64,000 nt of DNA from a virus. A program made the position numbers and the translations under genes. Below, in pieces: positions 16,178 through 24,113 of the stretch. The stretch's first letter is position 1. Every line of letters begins with the position of its first letter. The notes beneath the pieces were generated by a model. It did not search any database. It was not told where the DNA came from and saw only the letters and a program-made list of their open reading frames with translations. The stretch is taken from positions 64,001 to 128,000 of the IMG/VR virus record IMGVR_UViG_3300019487_000004. One strand, given 5' to 3'.

Positions 16178-16216
16178 GCCGCCCGATGGTTGACTAAACC
16201 ATCCGGCGGCTCTTTT
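16178..16216 (+). terminator. Rho-independent terminator
   Basis: GCCGCC and ATGGTT pair with AACCAT and GGCGGC around a short loop, then TCTTTT. It closes the unit of the basic protein. Confidence 0.85.
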
Positions 16217-16238
16217 CGTTCTGTGTATAGTCAAGGCG

Positions 16239-16673
16239 ATGGGCTGCTGCGGCGACGACACCAATTTCGACCCCACAGGGGAAAGTGGACCCTACGCACT
16301 GCCCGAGCAGTGGGCTCAAAATGACGTCGCTGCGAGCCAGACAGATGTTCCGCTGTCTGCGCAGGTGTCGACGAATTTCGACGACATCCCAGCGATCCGC
16401 GCGGGCTCGCTGGTCGGACTCTCGGTGCGCTTCACGGAGACGATCACGGCCGGCGAGACCACGATCGCGGTGACGATCAATGGTGTCGCAACCGCACTGA
16501 CGCTCACGTGCGACGCGGGCACCAACCCCGACGGCGGCATCGCGACCGCAGCGTCCGGCGTAGTCCCGTACGTTGCGGGGGACCTCATCGGTGTGTTCAT
16601 CACGACCGACGCAGGCTTTCTCCCTATTACGACCGACGTCGAAGCATGGGTCCAAGTTCAGGAGAGCACGTAA
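16239..16673 (+). CDS. Beta-rich virion-type protein
   Basis: 144 residues; a TATAGT box is 7 bases before the ATG. After a Cys pair at positions 3-4 the chain is mostly alternating beta residues (GSLVGLSVRFTETITAG, TIAVTINGVATALTLT, DLIGVFITTDAGFLP). It runs directly into the next gene (stop and ATG adjacent). Possibly a decoration or spike protein; no family recognised. Confidence 0.7.
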   Translation: MGCCGDDTNFDPTGESGPYALPEQWAQNDVAASQTDVPLSAQVSTNFDDIPAIRAGSLVGLSVRFTETITAGETTIAVTINGVATALTLTCDAGTNPDGGIATAASGVVPYVAGDLIGVFITTDAGFLPITTDVEAWVQVQEST

Positions 16674-17474
16674 ATGGCTTCGATCATCCGCCGCGCAGGC
16701 GCTCACATTCTCAAGCTCCTTCAGAGCGCCGCTGATCCCGCCGCCGTCGCTAATCAAGTGCAGGTCTACTCGAAGGACGACGGCGGTGTCGCACAGCTAT
16801 TCGCTCGCGCGAGCGACGGCACGATCAGCCAGCTAACGCCCGCCAGTGCAGGCGCGATCCAGCTCGATCCGTGGACGAACGACGACTCGACGGGCATGGC
16901 GCTCAACAACCTCGGTAACGTGGGCGAAGGCTCGTACGACTGGTTCGCGACCCTTGGCGCGACGACGAACGCTCGCATCAAGACGCTTACGCAGGGCAAC
17001 GTGCCCGCGAACCCACTCGGTGGCTGGCTGATGAACAGCTTCGAGTGGAACAGCGCCGGTCAGAACATCACGACGTTCCAAACTGTTGCCGCAGACCCGA
17101 CGAAGGGCGCGCTGTCCACACTCAGCTCGACGCAGTTCTCCACGACGAATACGTCGACGATCACGAACGCAGGCCCCGGTGGCGGCATGGGCTTTGTCTG
17201 CACCATTCCGGCCTCGGAGGTGCTCCGAACGCTACGCGCGTACACCGTGCAAGTGGACTGCGACATGTTCATGCGCGCGTTCCTTGCTAGCGAGGGCCCG
17301 GCTACGTGGGAGGAGGGTACGCAAGCAGCTGGTGCTGGTGCGACCGTGAATCGCCGTTGGACGACGCAGTACAAATCGTCGCGCCCTGGTGATTACCTCG
17401 TGATCTACGCCGTGTTCACGGCGCCGCACAGCGCGACCGCAAAAGGCGGCCCGTGTCTCATCACCGTCGACTAG
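16674..17474 (+). CDS. Beta-rich structural protein
   Basis: 266 residues. The N-terminal ~60 residues (AVANQVQVYSKDDGGVAQLF) resemble the generic base segment found in many phage tail and fibre proteins; the C-terminal ~100 residues (WTTQYKSSRPGDYLVIYAVF) carry a GDYL motif that also appears in the fibre heads to the left. Co-transcribed with the 144-residue protein. Probably a second, independently organised spike or attachment protein. Confidence 0.7.
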   Translation: MASIIRRAGAHILKLLQSAADPAAVANQVQVYSKDDGGVAQLFARASDGTISQLTPASAGAIQLDPWTNDDSTGMALNNLGNVGEGSYDWFATLGATTNARIKTLTQGNVPANPLGGWLMNSFEWNSAGQNITTFQTVAADPTKGALSTLSSTQFSTTNTSTITNAGPGGGMGFVCTIPASEVLRTLRAYTVQVDCDMFMRAFLASEGPATWEEGTQAAGAGATVNRRWTTQYKSSRPGDYLVIYAVFTAPHSATAKGGPCLITVD

Positions 17475-17764
17475 AGCTTCGTCTTCGTCCGTGGCATCAC
17501 GGGTGGCGGCGGTAGCTCGGGTAGTTCGATCTCATCGGCCGACGGCCGCTCCTGCCCCGGGTTGAACACACTCGCGAGAAATCGCGAGATCGTGTTCGCA
17601 TCCTCGTAGTTGATGTCGATGAACGCGCGACGTTGCACGCCGTACCGCTCCGCGAACACGATGCGATACTTCTTCGTGGCCGGAAGCCGGACAATATCGA
17701 GGCTGTGGTAGTCCGACAGATGGATGCACAGCACGTCATCCGACGGGCGTTCGATCCGCGCCAT
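17471..17764 (-). CDS. Small unknown protein
   Basis: 97 residues; a GGAGG site lies just before the ATG. The central part alternates hydrophobic and polar residues (YRIVFAERYGVQRRAFIDIN), and the tail is Pro-rich then basic (ELPPPPVMPRTKTKL). It overlaps the convergent gene by 4 bases at its 3' end. No family is recognised. Confidence 0.65.
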   Translation of the reverse strand: MARIERPSDDVLCIHLSDYHSLDIVRLPATKKYRIVFAERYGVQRRAFIDINYEDANTISRFLASVFNPGQERPSADEIELPELPPPPVMPRTKTKL

Positions 17765-17773
17765 ACTCGCCTC

Positions 17774-18466
17774 CTAACACTGCGTGAGAGCAGTGACGAT
17801 CGTGCCGATGAGACCGATGATGCCGCCGATGTAGCCAACGAGCTTGAGGTTGCGCTGCCGTCGAAACTCGTTGGTCGCCGCGCCGTCTTTGATCCCAGCG
17901 GTCTTCTCGATCGCGTTGAGATCAATCGCGGTGATCTTCTCGTGCGTCTCGATCTCGACCTGCGCGATAGCACGACGCTTCGACGCTTCGATGCGAGCTA
18001 CGCGCTCCTCTTCGATCGAGCCGCTGAGCGACTTGAGCTGACCACTGATCTCGCCGAGTGCACCACGCATGCCGCCAACGATGTCGTTGGTACGATCGAT
18101 CTTCTGGTTCTGCTCGTCGATCTTGTCGTTCTGGCGATCTAGTTTTGCGTCGAGCTTGTCGTAGTTGTTGAACAGCCGCTCGTGATCGATTTGATCACGC
18201 TCGTTGTATTCACTAACCTGCCGTTGAACCTCGCTGATCTTTGCGAACGCAGCCCGCGACTGAGATGCCGCGTCCCTCGACATCGACGCCGCTTCGCGCG
18301 ACGCGTTGGTGGCTTGCTTCGCACGATGGCTGAGCTGCGTGACCGGATCGCCGTGAACGGGCGTCTCCTCCTCGAAGTTCTCCACAGGCTGCGCCGTCTG
18401 CGCCCGCACGCCCGCAGGGGGCGTGTGTGATCGTCGGACGTCACGATCCTCGGGCTTTGGTGGCAT
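17774..18466 (-). CDS. Coiled-coil protein with C-terminal membrane anchor
   Basis: 230 residues; TAGAAT lies 7 bases before the ATG. A disordered N-terminus (~1-45) leads to a long coiled coil (~46-165; heptads around FNNYDKLDAKLDRQNDKID) and a helical region, ending in one membrane helix (~207-226, YIGGIIGLIGTIVTALT). Rod-on-membrane design; could be a virion membrane scaffold or tape-measure-like ruler between membrane and capsid. Confidence 0.7.
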   Translation of the reverse strand: MPPKPEDRDVRRSHTPPAGVRAQTAQPVENFEEETPVHGDPVTQLSHRAKQATNASREAASMSRDAASQSRAAFAKISEVQRQVSEYNERDQIDHERLFNNYDKLDAKLDRQNDKIDEQNQKIDRTNDIVGGMRGALGEISGQLKSLSGSIEEERVARIEASKRRAIAQVEIETHEKITAIDLNAIEKTAGIKDGAATNEFRRQRNLKLVGYIGGIIGLIGTIVTALTQC

Positions 18467-18496
18467 AGCTGGAATTCTACACGACGGGATTGCCGG

Positions 18497-18856
18497 TCAG
18501 AGATTTACCTGCGCAGCGTGCAGAAGCGTGTCGTAAATCTCGCTGTCCGGAACTGACCCGTCGAGTTGCTTCGTGCCGTGGTAGCGAGTGAGCAAGATCG
18601 TCGCGGGCACACCACTCACTCCATATTGATCCGCGAGCTGCTGAAGCCCCGGATCGGGACTACTAGCGTCGTAGACGAAGATCGGGATCGTCCCACGCTC
18701 CACAGGCTGCCCCGCGGCGCGGAAAGCAAAGCGGTGCCCGTATTGCTGGAAGGCAGCCACCTGACGCTTGAACCGAGGAAGATAATCGTCACAGGCCGGG
18801 CACCCGGGCATTGCGAAGACGATCAACACAGCTTTGGCTGGACGCAGATCCGTCAT
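18497..18856 (-). CDS. Thioredoxin-like protein
   Basis: 119 residues. CPAC (Cys19, Cys22) lies at the usual place after the first strand (VLIVFAMPGC) and GVPATILL supplies the cis-proline loop (Pro84). Typical thioredoxin length. It has no signal peptide, so it acts in the cytoplasm or on virion proteins, making or breaking disulfides; several nearby virion proteins are Cys-rich. TAGACT is 7 bases before the ATG. Confidence 0.8.
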   Translation of the reverse strand: MTDLRPAKAVLIVFAMPGCPACDDYLPRFKRQVAAFQQYGHRFAFRAAGQPVERGTIPIFVYDASSPDPGLQQLADQYGVSGVPATILLTRYHGTKQLDGSVPDSEIYDTLLHAAQVNL

Positions 18857-18899
18857 CGCTCGAAGTCTACGCCATCGTCGTTATACATGGCGCGAACGT

Positions 18900-18933
18900 C
18901 TTACCACGGCAGGCTGACAGCCCTGCGTGGTAC
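18900..18933. repeat. Inverted repeat in intergenic gap
   Basis: TACCACG-GCAGG and CCTGC-GTGGTA form a hairpin with a one-base bulge, between the end of a structural gene and the start of the thioredoxin-like gene. It may end leftward transcripts. Confidence 0.45.
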
Positions 18934-19004
18934 CTCTGGGCGCTCGTATGCCGATCACACCACAAGAGAGGATCGAGCGTGGGCTCTGCGAGCTTGCCGA
19001 CTGG

Positions 19005-19928
19005 CTAGTCGTACGCGGTGACGGTGAAGTTGACGGCCGTGGCGTTGAGCGCAGGCGTGACGTAGAGGACCATCCAATCCGCAAGCGGCTCGCAAAACTC
19101 GAACTTGAGCGACGTGTTCGCGACCGTAGCGGTCTTCTCGCCATCCGTCGTTTCATAGACGGGGGTCATGTAGAGGCCTGAGGAAGCATTGGAGTTGCGC
19201 AGCATGCCAACGCGGAACACCGCACCTGCTTTGTTCGCCGCACACCGCACAACGATCTTCTTACGGCCGAAAATTGGCACGTACACGAGCGCATACTCGG
19301 CGCCCGCAGGTAGGGTGTTGAAGACGTCGCCGCTGTCGACCTGATACGGGAATCGTTTGGTCGAGAACGGAATGACGCCTGCCTTCAAGAAGAAGCGAAG
19401 ATGCAGGCAGTTTCGTGCAATGTTGTCGGGGCCGAAGTTCGACGTCGAACCGTCCGTCTTGACGTATTGCGTGGGCTGCAAGGCTGACTGCGTGCCCGGG
19501 GGTACGTCGAGCACCGAGCCGCTTTGTGGTGTGACGAGCTGAGGAAAAAAGAACAGCTCGTTGTAGAACTGCGCGGTATCCGGCGCATCGGGATTTATAA
19601 GGCCCGTCCGGATAGGTGTTCCGGTGTTGTTACCCGGCAACGCAAATGAGATTGGCGTATCGACGGACAGCGGTTTGATGACTCCGCGCTCAAACCCCAA
19701 CCCGTTGGATTGCGAGTTCCACGTTGCCCAACAACGATCGACGGTCGACCATGGCCCGATCATCACAGCAGCTGGCGTGAACGAGAGCCCCAGCACACCT
19801 GACGCAGTGAGAATAGGATACGCGTCGTCAACGGACGAGCCCCAGTCCTGCAGCAAGACATCGACGACGTCTTGTCCACGAGCAATCGCTTGTTCCGGCG
19901 TGAGCGAACCGACGATGTTAGTGGCCAT
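19005..19928 (-). CDS. Putative capsid or major structural protein, 307 residues
   Basis: 307 residues, no membrane segment, no catalytic motif, mostly beta-type. A helical N-terminus (PEQAIARGQDVVDVLLQDWG) is followed by strands such as LHLRFFLKAGVIPFST, ALVYVPIFGRKKIVV and DWMVLYVTPALNATAV. It heads a leftward unit with smaller beta-rich proteins. Sizes of 307 and 165 residues recall the paired single-jelly-roll capsid proteins of P23-77-like viruses, but no sequence match can be claimed by eye. Confidence 0.6.
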   Translation of the reverse strand: MATNIVGSLTPEQAIARGQDVVDVLLQDWGSSVDDAYPILTASGVLGLSFTPAAVMIGPWSTVDRCWATWNSQSNGLGFERGVIKPLSVDTPISFALPGNNTGTPIRTGLINPDAPDTAQFYNELFFFPQLVTPQSGSVLDVPPGTQSALQPTQYVKTDGSTSNFGPDNIARNCLHLRFFLKAGVIPFSTKRFPYQVDSGDVFNTLPAGAEYALVYVPIFGRKKIVVRCAANKAGAVFRVGMLRNSNASSGLYMTPVYETTDGEKTATVANTSLKFEFCEPLADWMVLYVTPALNATAVNFTVTAYD

Positions 19929-19931
19929 GGA

Positions 19932-20249
19932 TTACGACTCCATCAGCTTCGAGGGGATCGCCTCGGAGACCGCGATAGAAGCAATGCCACCCGCACCGGT
20001 CGCTGCAGCGAAGAGGCCCTGCTTGGGTTGCAGCACGAAGACCTCCGATGCGCCCGCTGGCAGCTGGAAGGTTCCAGCGAGGCCAGGCGGTGAGCCCTGA
20101 AGCACGCTGGTATCGTGCGCGAGAAAAATCGTCGTGCCACCCACGTTGCGTACGACAACGCGCATAGGCGTCTGCGTCGCATAGATAAGCACCGACGGAT
20201 TGGTCCCCGTCGGAGGCACCTGAACGGTGTTAACTTTACTGTCCTGCAT
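19932..20249 (-). CDS. Small beta-sandwich virion-type protein
   Basis: 105 residues from ATG 20249, chosen over an upstream GTG because GGGGGTGA sits 6 bases before it. VLIYATQTPMRVVVRNVGGTT and TIFLAHDTSVLQG followed by FQLPAGASEVFVLQP show the strand-turn pattern of phage decoration or plug proteins that cap a larger capsid protein. It lies between two structural candidates and was probably produced with them. Confidence 0.65.
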   Translation of the reverse strand: MQDSKVNTVQVPPTGTNPSVLIYATQTPMRVVVRNVGGTTIFLAHDTSVLQGSPPGLAGTFQLPAGASEVFVLQPKQGLFAAATGAGGIASIAVSEAIPSKLMES

Positions 20250-20252
20250 GGA

Positions 20253-20274
20253 TGTCACCCCCAGCGATTAAGGT
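20253..20274 (+). promoter_or_regulatory. Bipartite element in reverse orientation, no clear target
   Basis: TGTCACCCCCAGCG, two bases, TAAGGT on the plus strand. Unlike the other sites, the gene it points into is antisense to it, so it may be an antisense promoter or an operator only. Confidence 0.45.
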
Positions 20275-20281
20275 GACTTCG

Positions 20282-20779
20282 TTAGCGGCTCTCCGACGAA
20301 GGCGCTACGACGAGGAGGAAACCCTGGAACGAGACCTCGACACGCAGCGACGCCAAGAGGTCGATATCCGGGTACGTCACTGCATCCACAACGATCTGAA
20401 TCAGCTCGGTGCGAATGATGTAGTAAGGATCCGCGAACTCCCACGTGCGCTCCGACGAACCCTTCGTGAAGAGGTTCATCAACGTTGGCGACTTGGTGAG
20501 CGGCGTGTTCTTACCGAGATCCGTGATCGACAACCGCACCAACGAGGCCAGCAGGTCTTGGCTAGGCTGCTCTTCGAGCGCGACGCCGCTGCTGTCGAGC
20601 GCGGTGATGCGCGGGATCATGCGGTGAATCTCGAAGGGCTTGTCGATGTTGTTCGCGAACGTCGCGTCCGGGAACTGCTGACCGGATTGCCCCGAGGTGA
20701 TGGTCAGCTCGCCGTCCATCTCGTACGGCGTCCGCATGGTGATGATCTTGTTAGCCCACGTAGTCGGTAGACGACCCAT
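20282..20779 (-). CDS. Putative capsid-type beta protein, 165 residues
   Basis: 165 residues with an AGGAG site before the ATG. Strand-rich throughout: PFEIHRMIPRITALD, SLVRLSITDLG and a C-terminal SLRVEVSFQGFLLVV. No membrane segment or cysteine. It starts the leftward unit containing the 105- and 307-residue structural candidates. A jelly-roll capsid or penton-like protein is plausible; this is inference from size, composition and context. Confidence 0.65.
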   Translation of the reverse strand: MGRLPTTWANKIITMRTPYEMDGELTITSGQSGQQFPDATFANNIDKPFEIHRMIPRITALDSSGVALEEQPSQDLLASLVRLSITDLGKNTPLTKSPTLMNLFTKGSSERTWEFADPYYIIRTELIQIVVDAVTYPDIDLLASLRVEVSFQGFLLVVAPSSESR

Positions 20780-20808
20780 CTTGTGTCTCCTGCCGCCGTT
20801 TCAACTTT

Positions 20809-21165
20809 ATGGCGACCACCCAAACCTACCAGAATCGAATGTCTAGCGTCGAGTTTAGTGCCCCCATCATCGGGCCCAAGGTCTACGTGGCCAAGGGCCC
20901 ATCGGGATGGCCCGAGACGTTCAATCGCCAAAAGGCAGATCGCCAATTGGCCGACTTCGTCGGGTCCGTCGATCTAGACGAGCTGATCGGAACTTTCGTC
21001 CTGCAGCGGACATTGTCCGACGAGCCCGAGCTAGTCACGTGGCCGCATGTGACCCACTACCTTGCTCGCAATCTGCAGGTGCCGGTAGCAACGATTCCGG
21101 ACGCGGTTGGCGTCGCGTTTTGGGCGAAGGTGATCCTCGCCAAGCAAGCGCACGCGGCGAACTGA
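20809..21165 (+). CDS. Small unknown protein
   Basis: 118 residues. The N-terminus is beta-like (SSVEFSAPIIGPKVYVAKG), the rest helical. Its ATG lies 29 bases from the start of the divergent 165-residue structural gene, so the two share a promoter region. Followed by a small zinc-type protein whose ATG overlaps its stop (TGATG). Function unknown. Confidence 0.65.
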   Translation: MATTQTYQNRMSSVEFSAPIIGPKVYVAKGPSGWPETFNRQKADRQLADFVGSVDLDELIGTFVLQRTLSDEPELVTWPHVTHYLARNLQVPVATIPDAVGVAFWAKVILAKQAHAAN

Positions 21166-21320
21166 TGAGCGAACGCCGACTCACTCGCGCACAGCTTGTC
21201 GACGAAGCACAGCGTCGCCGACGCGCTGCCGCTAACGCTACCAACCCACGTGTCGTGATGTGCCAGCACAACGTGCACTGGCTCGACTGCACGATCTGCT
21301 CGAAACCTGCGAAGCGCTAG
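21165..21320 (+). CDS. Very small Cys/His-rich protein
   Basis: 51 residues. A basic helix (RAQLVDEAQRRRRAAANA) followed by CQHNVHWLDCTIC, which offers Cys/His ligands for one zinc ion, and a basic end. Translationally coupled to the preceding gene. Likely a nucleic-acid-binding accessory; no family recognised. Confidence 0.6.
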   Translation: MSERRLTRAQLVDEAQRRRRAAANATNPRVVMCQHNVHWLDCTICSKPAKR

Positions 21321-21520
21321 CAGCGGTTCGCGGCGATCAGGATCATCACCATCAGTGGTGCGCAGGTGATCTCGATCGCGTAATAGTGCCAGACGAGCTT
21401 GAGCCGACGGCCGGCCTCGTAGGCCCACGCCTTCGCGCGATAGCGCAGCGTCTTTTGTCGACGCTCACGATCTTCCATCTTCGAGACCCACGAGGGCTCA
21501 GGGCCCGACGGAGTGCTCAT
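21317..21520 (-). CDS. Small protein with C-terminal membrane segment
   Basis: 67 residues. A charged, basic N-terminal helix (KMEDRERRQKTLRYRAK) is followed by a hydrophobic stretch (~46-64, YYAIEITCAPLMVMILIAA). ATG overlaps the upstream deoxyribosyltransferase-like gene's stop (ATGA). Probably a virion or host-membrane protein; function unknown. Confidence 0.6.
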   Translation of the reverse strand: MSTPSGPEPSWVSKMEDRERRQKTLRYRAKAWAYEAGRRLKLVWHYYAIEITCAPLMVMILIAANRC

Positions 21521-22062
21521 GCAGCTGGCGTTTCGCCGTGGAACACTGCCGCGAGGATTGCATCGATGGCCTTGTCATCGTCCTCGAAGACTTCGTATAG
21601 CGACTTGAAGATCGACTTCGGGGGCGTCGAGCCCGCACCGATGATCGTCCGCGCGGCGTACGGTGGCAGTGCCCCGGCTTCGATGCCCATGTCGGTCATC
21701 GCTTTGAGCGCGAGTGCATAGCCCACTTCATGCCAGGCGCCGATCGTCGGCGTCGTCGGGAAGAGCAACAGCGTGATCGATGCGATCGAGACCTCGTGCA
21801 AACACGTCGACGCCCACACCGCCTGCTGCTCGCGCGGCGCATCCATCGGATTGGCCGCACCGACCTTGCGGATATTCGCGGCCCACGACGAGGTAACGAT
21901 CATGCCAGCGCCGCGGAGCTTCTCCATCACGCGCTCGGCGCGCTCGATCTCGCTCGACGACGACGCGACGTACACCGCACGGTGGAAATCCTCCGGTGCG
22001 ACGATCGGCAGGGCAGGTGCAGCAACTTCTTCGTTCTGTGCTTTTTCGACGAGTCCGAACAT
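21517..22062 (-). CDS. Nucleoside 2-deoxyribosyltransferase-like protein
   Basis: 181 residues. RAVYVASSSSEIERAERVMEKLRGAG matches the first strand-helix of the family, LLLFPTTPTIGAWHEVGYAL carries the conserved Glu112 in the G..E.GYA block. These enzymes cleave or exchange the N-glycosidic bond of deoxynucleosides; related folds (TIR/SIR2-neighbours) act on NAD. In a virus it may salvage nucleotides or alter a defence nucleotide. Driven by a bipartite promoter element 8 bases before ATG. Confidence 0.75.
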   Translation of the reverse strand: MFGLVEKAQNEEVAAPALPIVAPEDFHRAVYVASSSSEIERAERVMEKLRGAGMIVTSSWAANIRKVGAANPMDAPREQQAVWASTCLHEVSIASITLLLFPTTPTIGAWHEVGYALALKAMTDMGIEAGALPPYAARTIIGAGSTPPKSIFKSLYEVFEDDDKAIDAILAAVFHGETPAA

Positions 22063-22070
22063 GCGCGGTC

Positions 22071-22092
22071 ACGTTACGCGCTGGGGCTGACA
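22071..22092 (-). promoter_or_regulatory. Bipartite 22-bp element, deoxyribosyltransferase-like gene
   Basis: TGTCAGCCCCAGCG, two bases, TAACGT on the minus strand; 8 bases before ATG 22062. Confidence 0.75.
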
Positions 22093-22142
22093 TCGCAGTT
22101 CTAGAGGCCTTCTATGTCGGGAGGCGGCCAAAAACTCGCGGG

Positions 22143-22164
22143 TGACAGCCCCATCGAGTACGAA
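22143..22164 (+). promoter_or_regulatory. Bipartite 22-bp element, divergent partner
   Basis: TGACAGCCCCATCG, two bases, TACGAA on the plus strand; 7 bases before ATG 22172. Lies 50 bp from the divergent site at 22071. Confidence 0.75.
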
Positions 22165-22171
22165 TTTTGGC

Positions 22172-22378
22172 ATGAAGCTCGAACCCACCGCCTACCTCGC
22201 CCACGTCGACGGCTTCGACATCAACCTCGACCGCATCACGCAACCCGAGGGCGCGTTCTGGCGTGCCCAGATCTTCCTCGTCGTGACCGGTGGACCGTTG
22301 CCTGCGGACGCGAAGCAGCGTCTCGTCGTGCAGCTGCGCTCGCTCGCCAGCAAGCTCGAAGAGACCGAGATCGGCTGA
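22172..22378 (+). CDS. Small unknown protein
   Basis: 68 residues from ATG 22172, set by the promoter spacing. Beta-like N-terminal half (AYLAHVDGFDINLDRIT), helical C-terminal half (LVVQLRSLASKLEE). First gene of a two-gene rightward unit; its stop overlaps the next ATG (TGATG). No family recognised. Confidence 0.65.
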   Translation: MKLEPTAYLAHVDGFDINLDRITQPEGAFWRAQIFLVVTGGPLPADAKQRLVVQLRSLASKLEETEIG

Positions 22379-22644
22379 TGGCGCGGCGCTCGCCAGAGAT
22401 CGCGGAGCTACTACGCCGCGGGCAAGACGAGCTTGAGAGGACGCGGCGCGACTTTCAGCTCGGGAAGATCTCGCGCGAGGAGTACTACCGGCGCATCCGC
22501 AAAGCCATCAAGGTCTTCGAGGACAAGCGGCAGAAGAACTTCATCCGCGCACCCGGCGGATTCATCATGCTCAACGTGAGCCCAAAAACGGCGAAAGCCG
22601 CCCGAGGGCGGCCTTCGCGTACCAAACGGCGTTCAGCGCCGTGA
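22378..22644 (+). CDS. Small basic helical protein
   Basis: 88 residues, very basic, starting with a helical stretch (RRGQDELERTRRDFQLGK, then SREEYYRRIRKAIKVFEDK) that resembles the short helix-hairpin regions of SHOCT-like domains (LGKISREEYY). The C-terminal 25 residues are Lys/Arg-rich. The terminator of the convergent capsid-candidate gene lies within its 3' end. Confidence 0.6.
   Translation: MARRSPEIAELLRRGQDELERTRRDFQLGKISREEYYRRIRKAIKVFEDKRQKNFIRAPGGFIMLNVSPKTAKAARGRPSRTKRRSAP
22583..22617 (-). terminator. Rho-independent terminator for the capsid-candidate gene
   Basis: On the minus strand GGCCGCCC-TCG-GGGCGGC is followed, after GCCG, by a TTTTT run. It lies inside the 3' end of the convergent gene. 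Confidence 0.75.
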
Positions 22645-22648
22645 CCGC

Positions 22649-23356
22649 TTAGGTCACGTTGCGGCGAACGAGGCCGTACAGGTACGTCTTCACGTCGGCG
22701 AACGTGAGGGCCGTGCCACCGTCCGACGCGGCCTGGTTGATCACCAGCGCGGCTTCGGGCGAGAAGGCCATCTTGTAGCCGAGGTTCTCACGCAGCCAGA
22801 TCGGCAGCACGAGCGCGTTGCGGTCGCGCGGCGACGGCACGCCGTTCTGCGCCAACTCGAAGTTCGAGTTGGTCGAGAACACGTTGAAGCCGTGACCCTG
22901 CGGGTAGTCCTGGAGGACGCCGAAGGTGTAGCGCTTCGCGTTGTACTCGAAGAACAGGAACGTCACGCGGTCGACCTGGAACAGCGTGTTCAGCGTGGGC
23001 GGGTTCGACAGCGCGCCCGAGCCGTCCGCGAGGACGGGGTTCGCGGCGCCGGTCGGCGCGCGGCACACGCGGACCATCTTCACGCCGATGCCGTAGATGT
23101 ACATCTCCCAGCTCATCGGCAGACCGGTGTCGCCGTTACGGGGGACGTTCGTGTCCACGTTGGTCATCGTGCGCGTACCGCCCGGGATCTGCTGCGAGCG
23201 ACCCGCGGTGAAGGCCTCGACCGGCGTCGTCTGGCCGTTCGAGAACTGCACCGTCGAGTACAGCTTGTCGTCGATCCAGTCTTCGATCGCGATCGTCTGC
23301 CCGTTCGGCAGCGTCAGAGTGGAGGTACCAGGAGCTACACCAACAGTTCCAGCCAT
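22649..23356 (-). CDS. Candidate major capsid protein, 235 residues
   Basis: 235 residues, beta-rich, without membrane segment or catalytic motif. The gene has an AAGGA ribosome site and its own strong terminator, fitting high expression. Strand pattern includes SWEMYIYGIGVKMVRV, FFEYNAKRYTFGVLQDYPQG and a C-terminal VKTYLYGLVRRNVT, which recalls the closing strand-plus-basic end of jelly-roll capsid proteins. Its first residues (GTVGVAPGT) recur at the start of a membrane protein at 31637. Downstream of a multi-pass glycine-rich membrane protein and a basic protein. Capsid role is inferred. Confidence 0.55.
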   Translation of the reverse strand: MAGTVGVAPGTSTLTLPNGQTIAIEDWIDDKLYSTVQFSNGQTTPVEAFTAGRSQQIPGGTRTMTNVDTNVPRNGDTGLPMSWEMYIYGIGVKMVRVCRAPTGAANPVLADGSGALSNPPTLNTLFQVDRVTFLFFEYNAKRYTFGVLQDYPQGHGFNVFSTNSNFELAQNGVPSPRDRNALVLPIWLRENLGYKMAFSPEAALVINQAASDGGTALTFADVKTYLYGLVRRNVT

Positions 23357-23467
23357 TGTCTTATCCTTGCAGAGGTTGTCGATTGTGCTCTTGGTGGGGT
23401 CGTCCCCGTCCGCGAGCGGGTGAGCAGTCAGTTCGGCGCGAACACCGCGCCTACGAAGCGAGGTTGG

Positions 23468-24088
23468 TTAGCGACCGCCACCGAGGAGGGTCGCGCCGTA
23501 CGACGCCGACAGGCCGTGGACCTGCGGGCCGCCCATGCCGAGGAGCTGGGCGCTCATCGGCGACTGCGCGCCGAGGAGGTTGACCGGAGGCGCCGAGAGG
23601 CCCGGCGAAGAGAGCTGGTTGCCGGCGACGCCCGGGATCGTGTTGACCGGGCGCTGCACCGACGTGATCGACGGGATGCCGAGACCGTTGAGCGCGCGGA
23701 CGCTCGGCATGCCGAGGCCGCCGTTCAGCTCGCGGATCTGCGGGATGCCGAGGTAGCCCGACGTGCCAGCAGCCGCCGCAATCGCGGCCGGCTTGAAGAG
23801 GATGCTCTTCAGCCACGACAGGCCAGTCGCGAGGACCGCGCCGATCGCAGCACCGACGGCGGCCTGCTTGGTCGACTTCATCGCGTACATCGCGCCCGCG
23901 GTCGCGAGACCGAAGCCGAGACCGATGAGATCGGCGTTCTTCGCTGCCTTCGTGTGGCCCGCCGCGATCGACGAGACGAACGAGACACCGCCGCCGATCA
24001 ATGCACCCGTGAGGGGCGAGAGGTGACCACCAAAGCCATTGAGGCCCGAGAGGTCCGACTTACCGAGCATGCCGCGCTTTCCAGCCAT
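23468..24088 (-). CDS. Gly/Ala-rich multi-pass membrane protein
   Basis: 206 residues from ATG 24088 (CGGAG site at good distance). Residues ~20-120 hold two or three hydrophobic stretches with Gly zipper patterns (ALIGGGVSFVSSIAAG, LIGLGFGLATAGAMYAM, VGAAIGAVLATGLSWL). The C-terminal half is a series of short motifs such as YLGIPQIRELNGGLGMP and GLGIPSI, giving a repeated GIP/GMP element. Probably a virion membrane protein contacting the capsid, as it lies just upstream of the capsid candidate. Confidence 0.65.
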   Translation of the reverse strand: MAGKRGMLGKSDLSGLNGFGGHLSPLTGALIGGGVSFVSSIAAGHTKAAKNADLIGLGFGLATAGAMYAMKSTKQAAVGAAIGAVLATGLSWLKSILFKPAAIAAAAGTSGYLGIPQIRELNGGLGMPSVRALNGLGIPSITSVQRPVNTIPGVAGNQLSSPGLSAPPVNLLGAQSPMSAQLLGMGGPQVHGLSASYGATLLGGGR

Positions 24089-24113
24089 TTTCATTTTCTC
24101 CGAGGGAATGGGG

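Noticed and set aside
20252-20770. 172-residue plus-strand open frame after the antisense promoter-like site
   Set aside because: Fully antisense to the 165-residue structural gene; Arg-rich shadow. The promoter-like site is kept, the gene is not.
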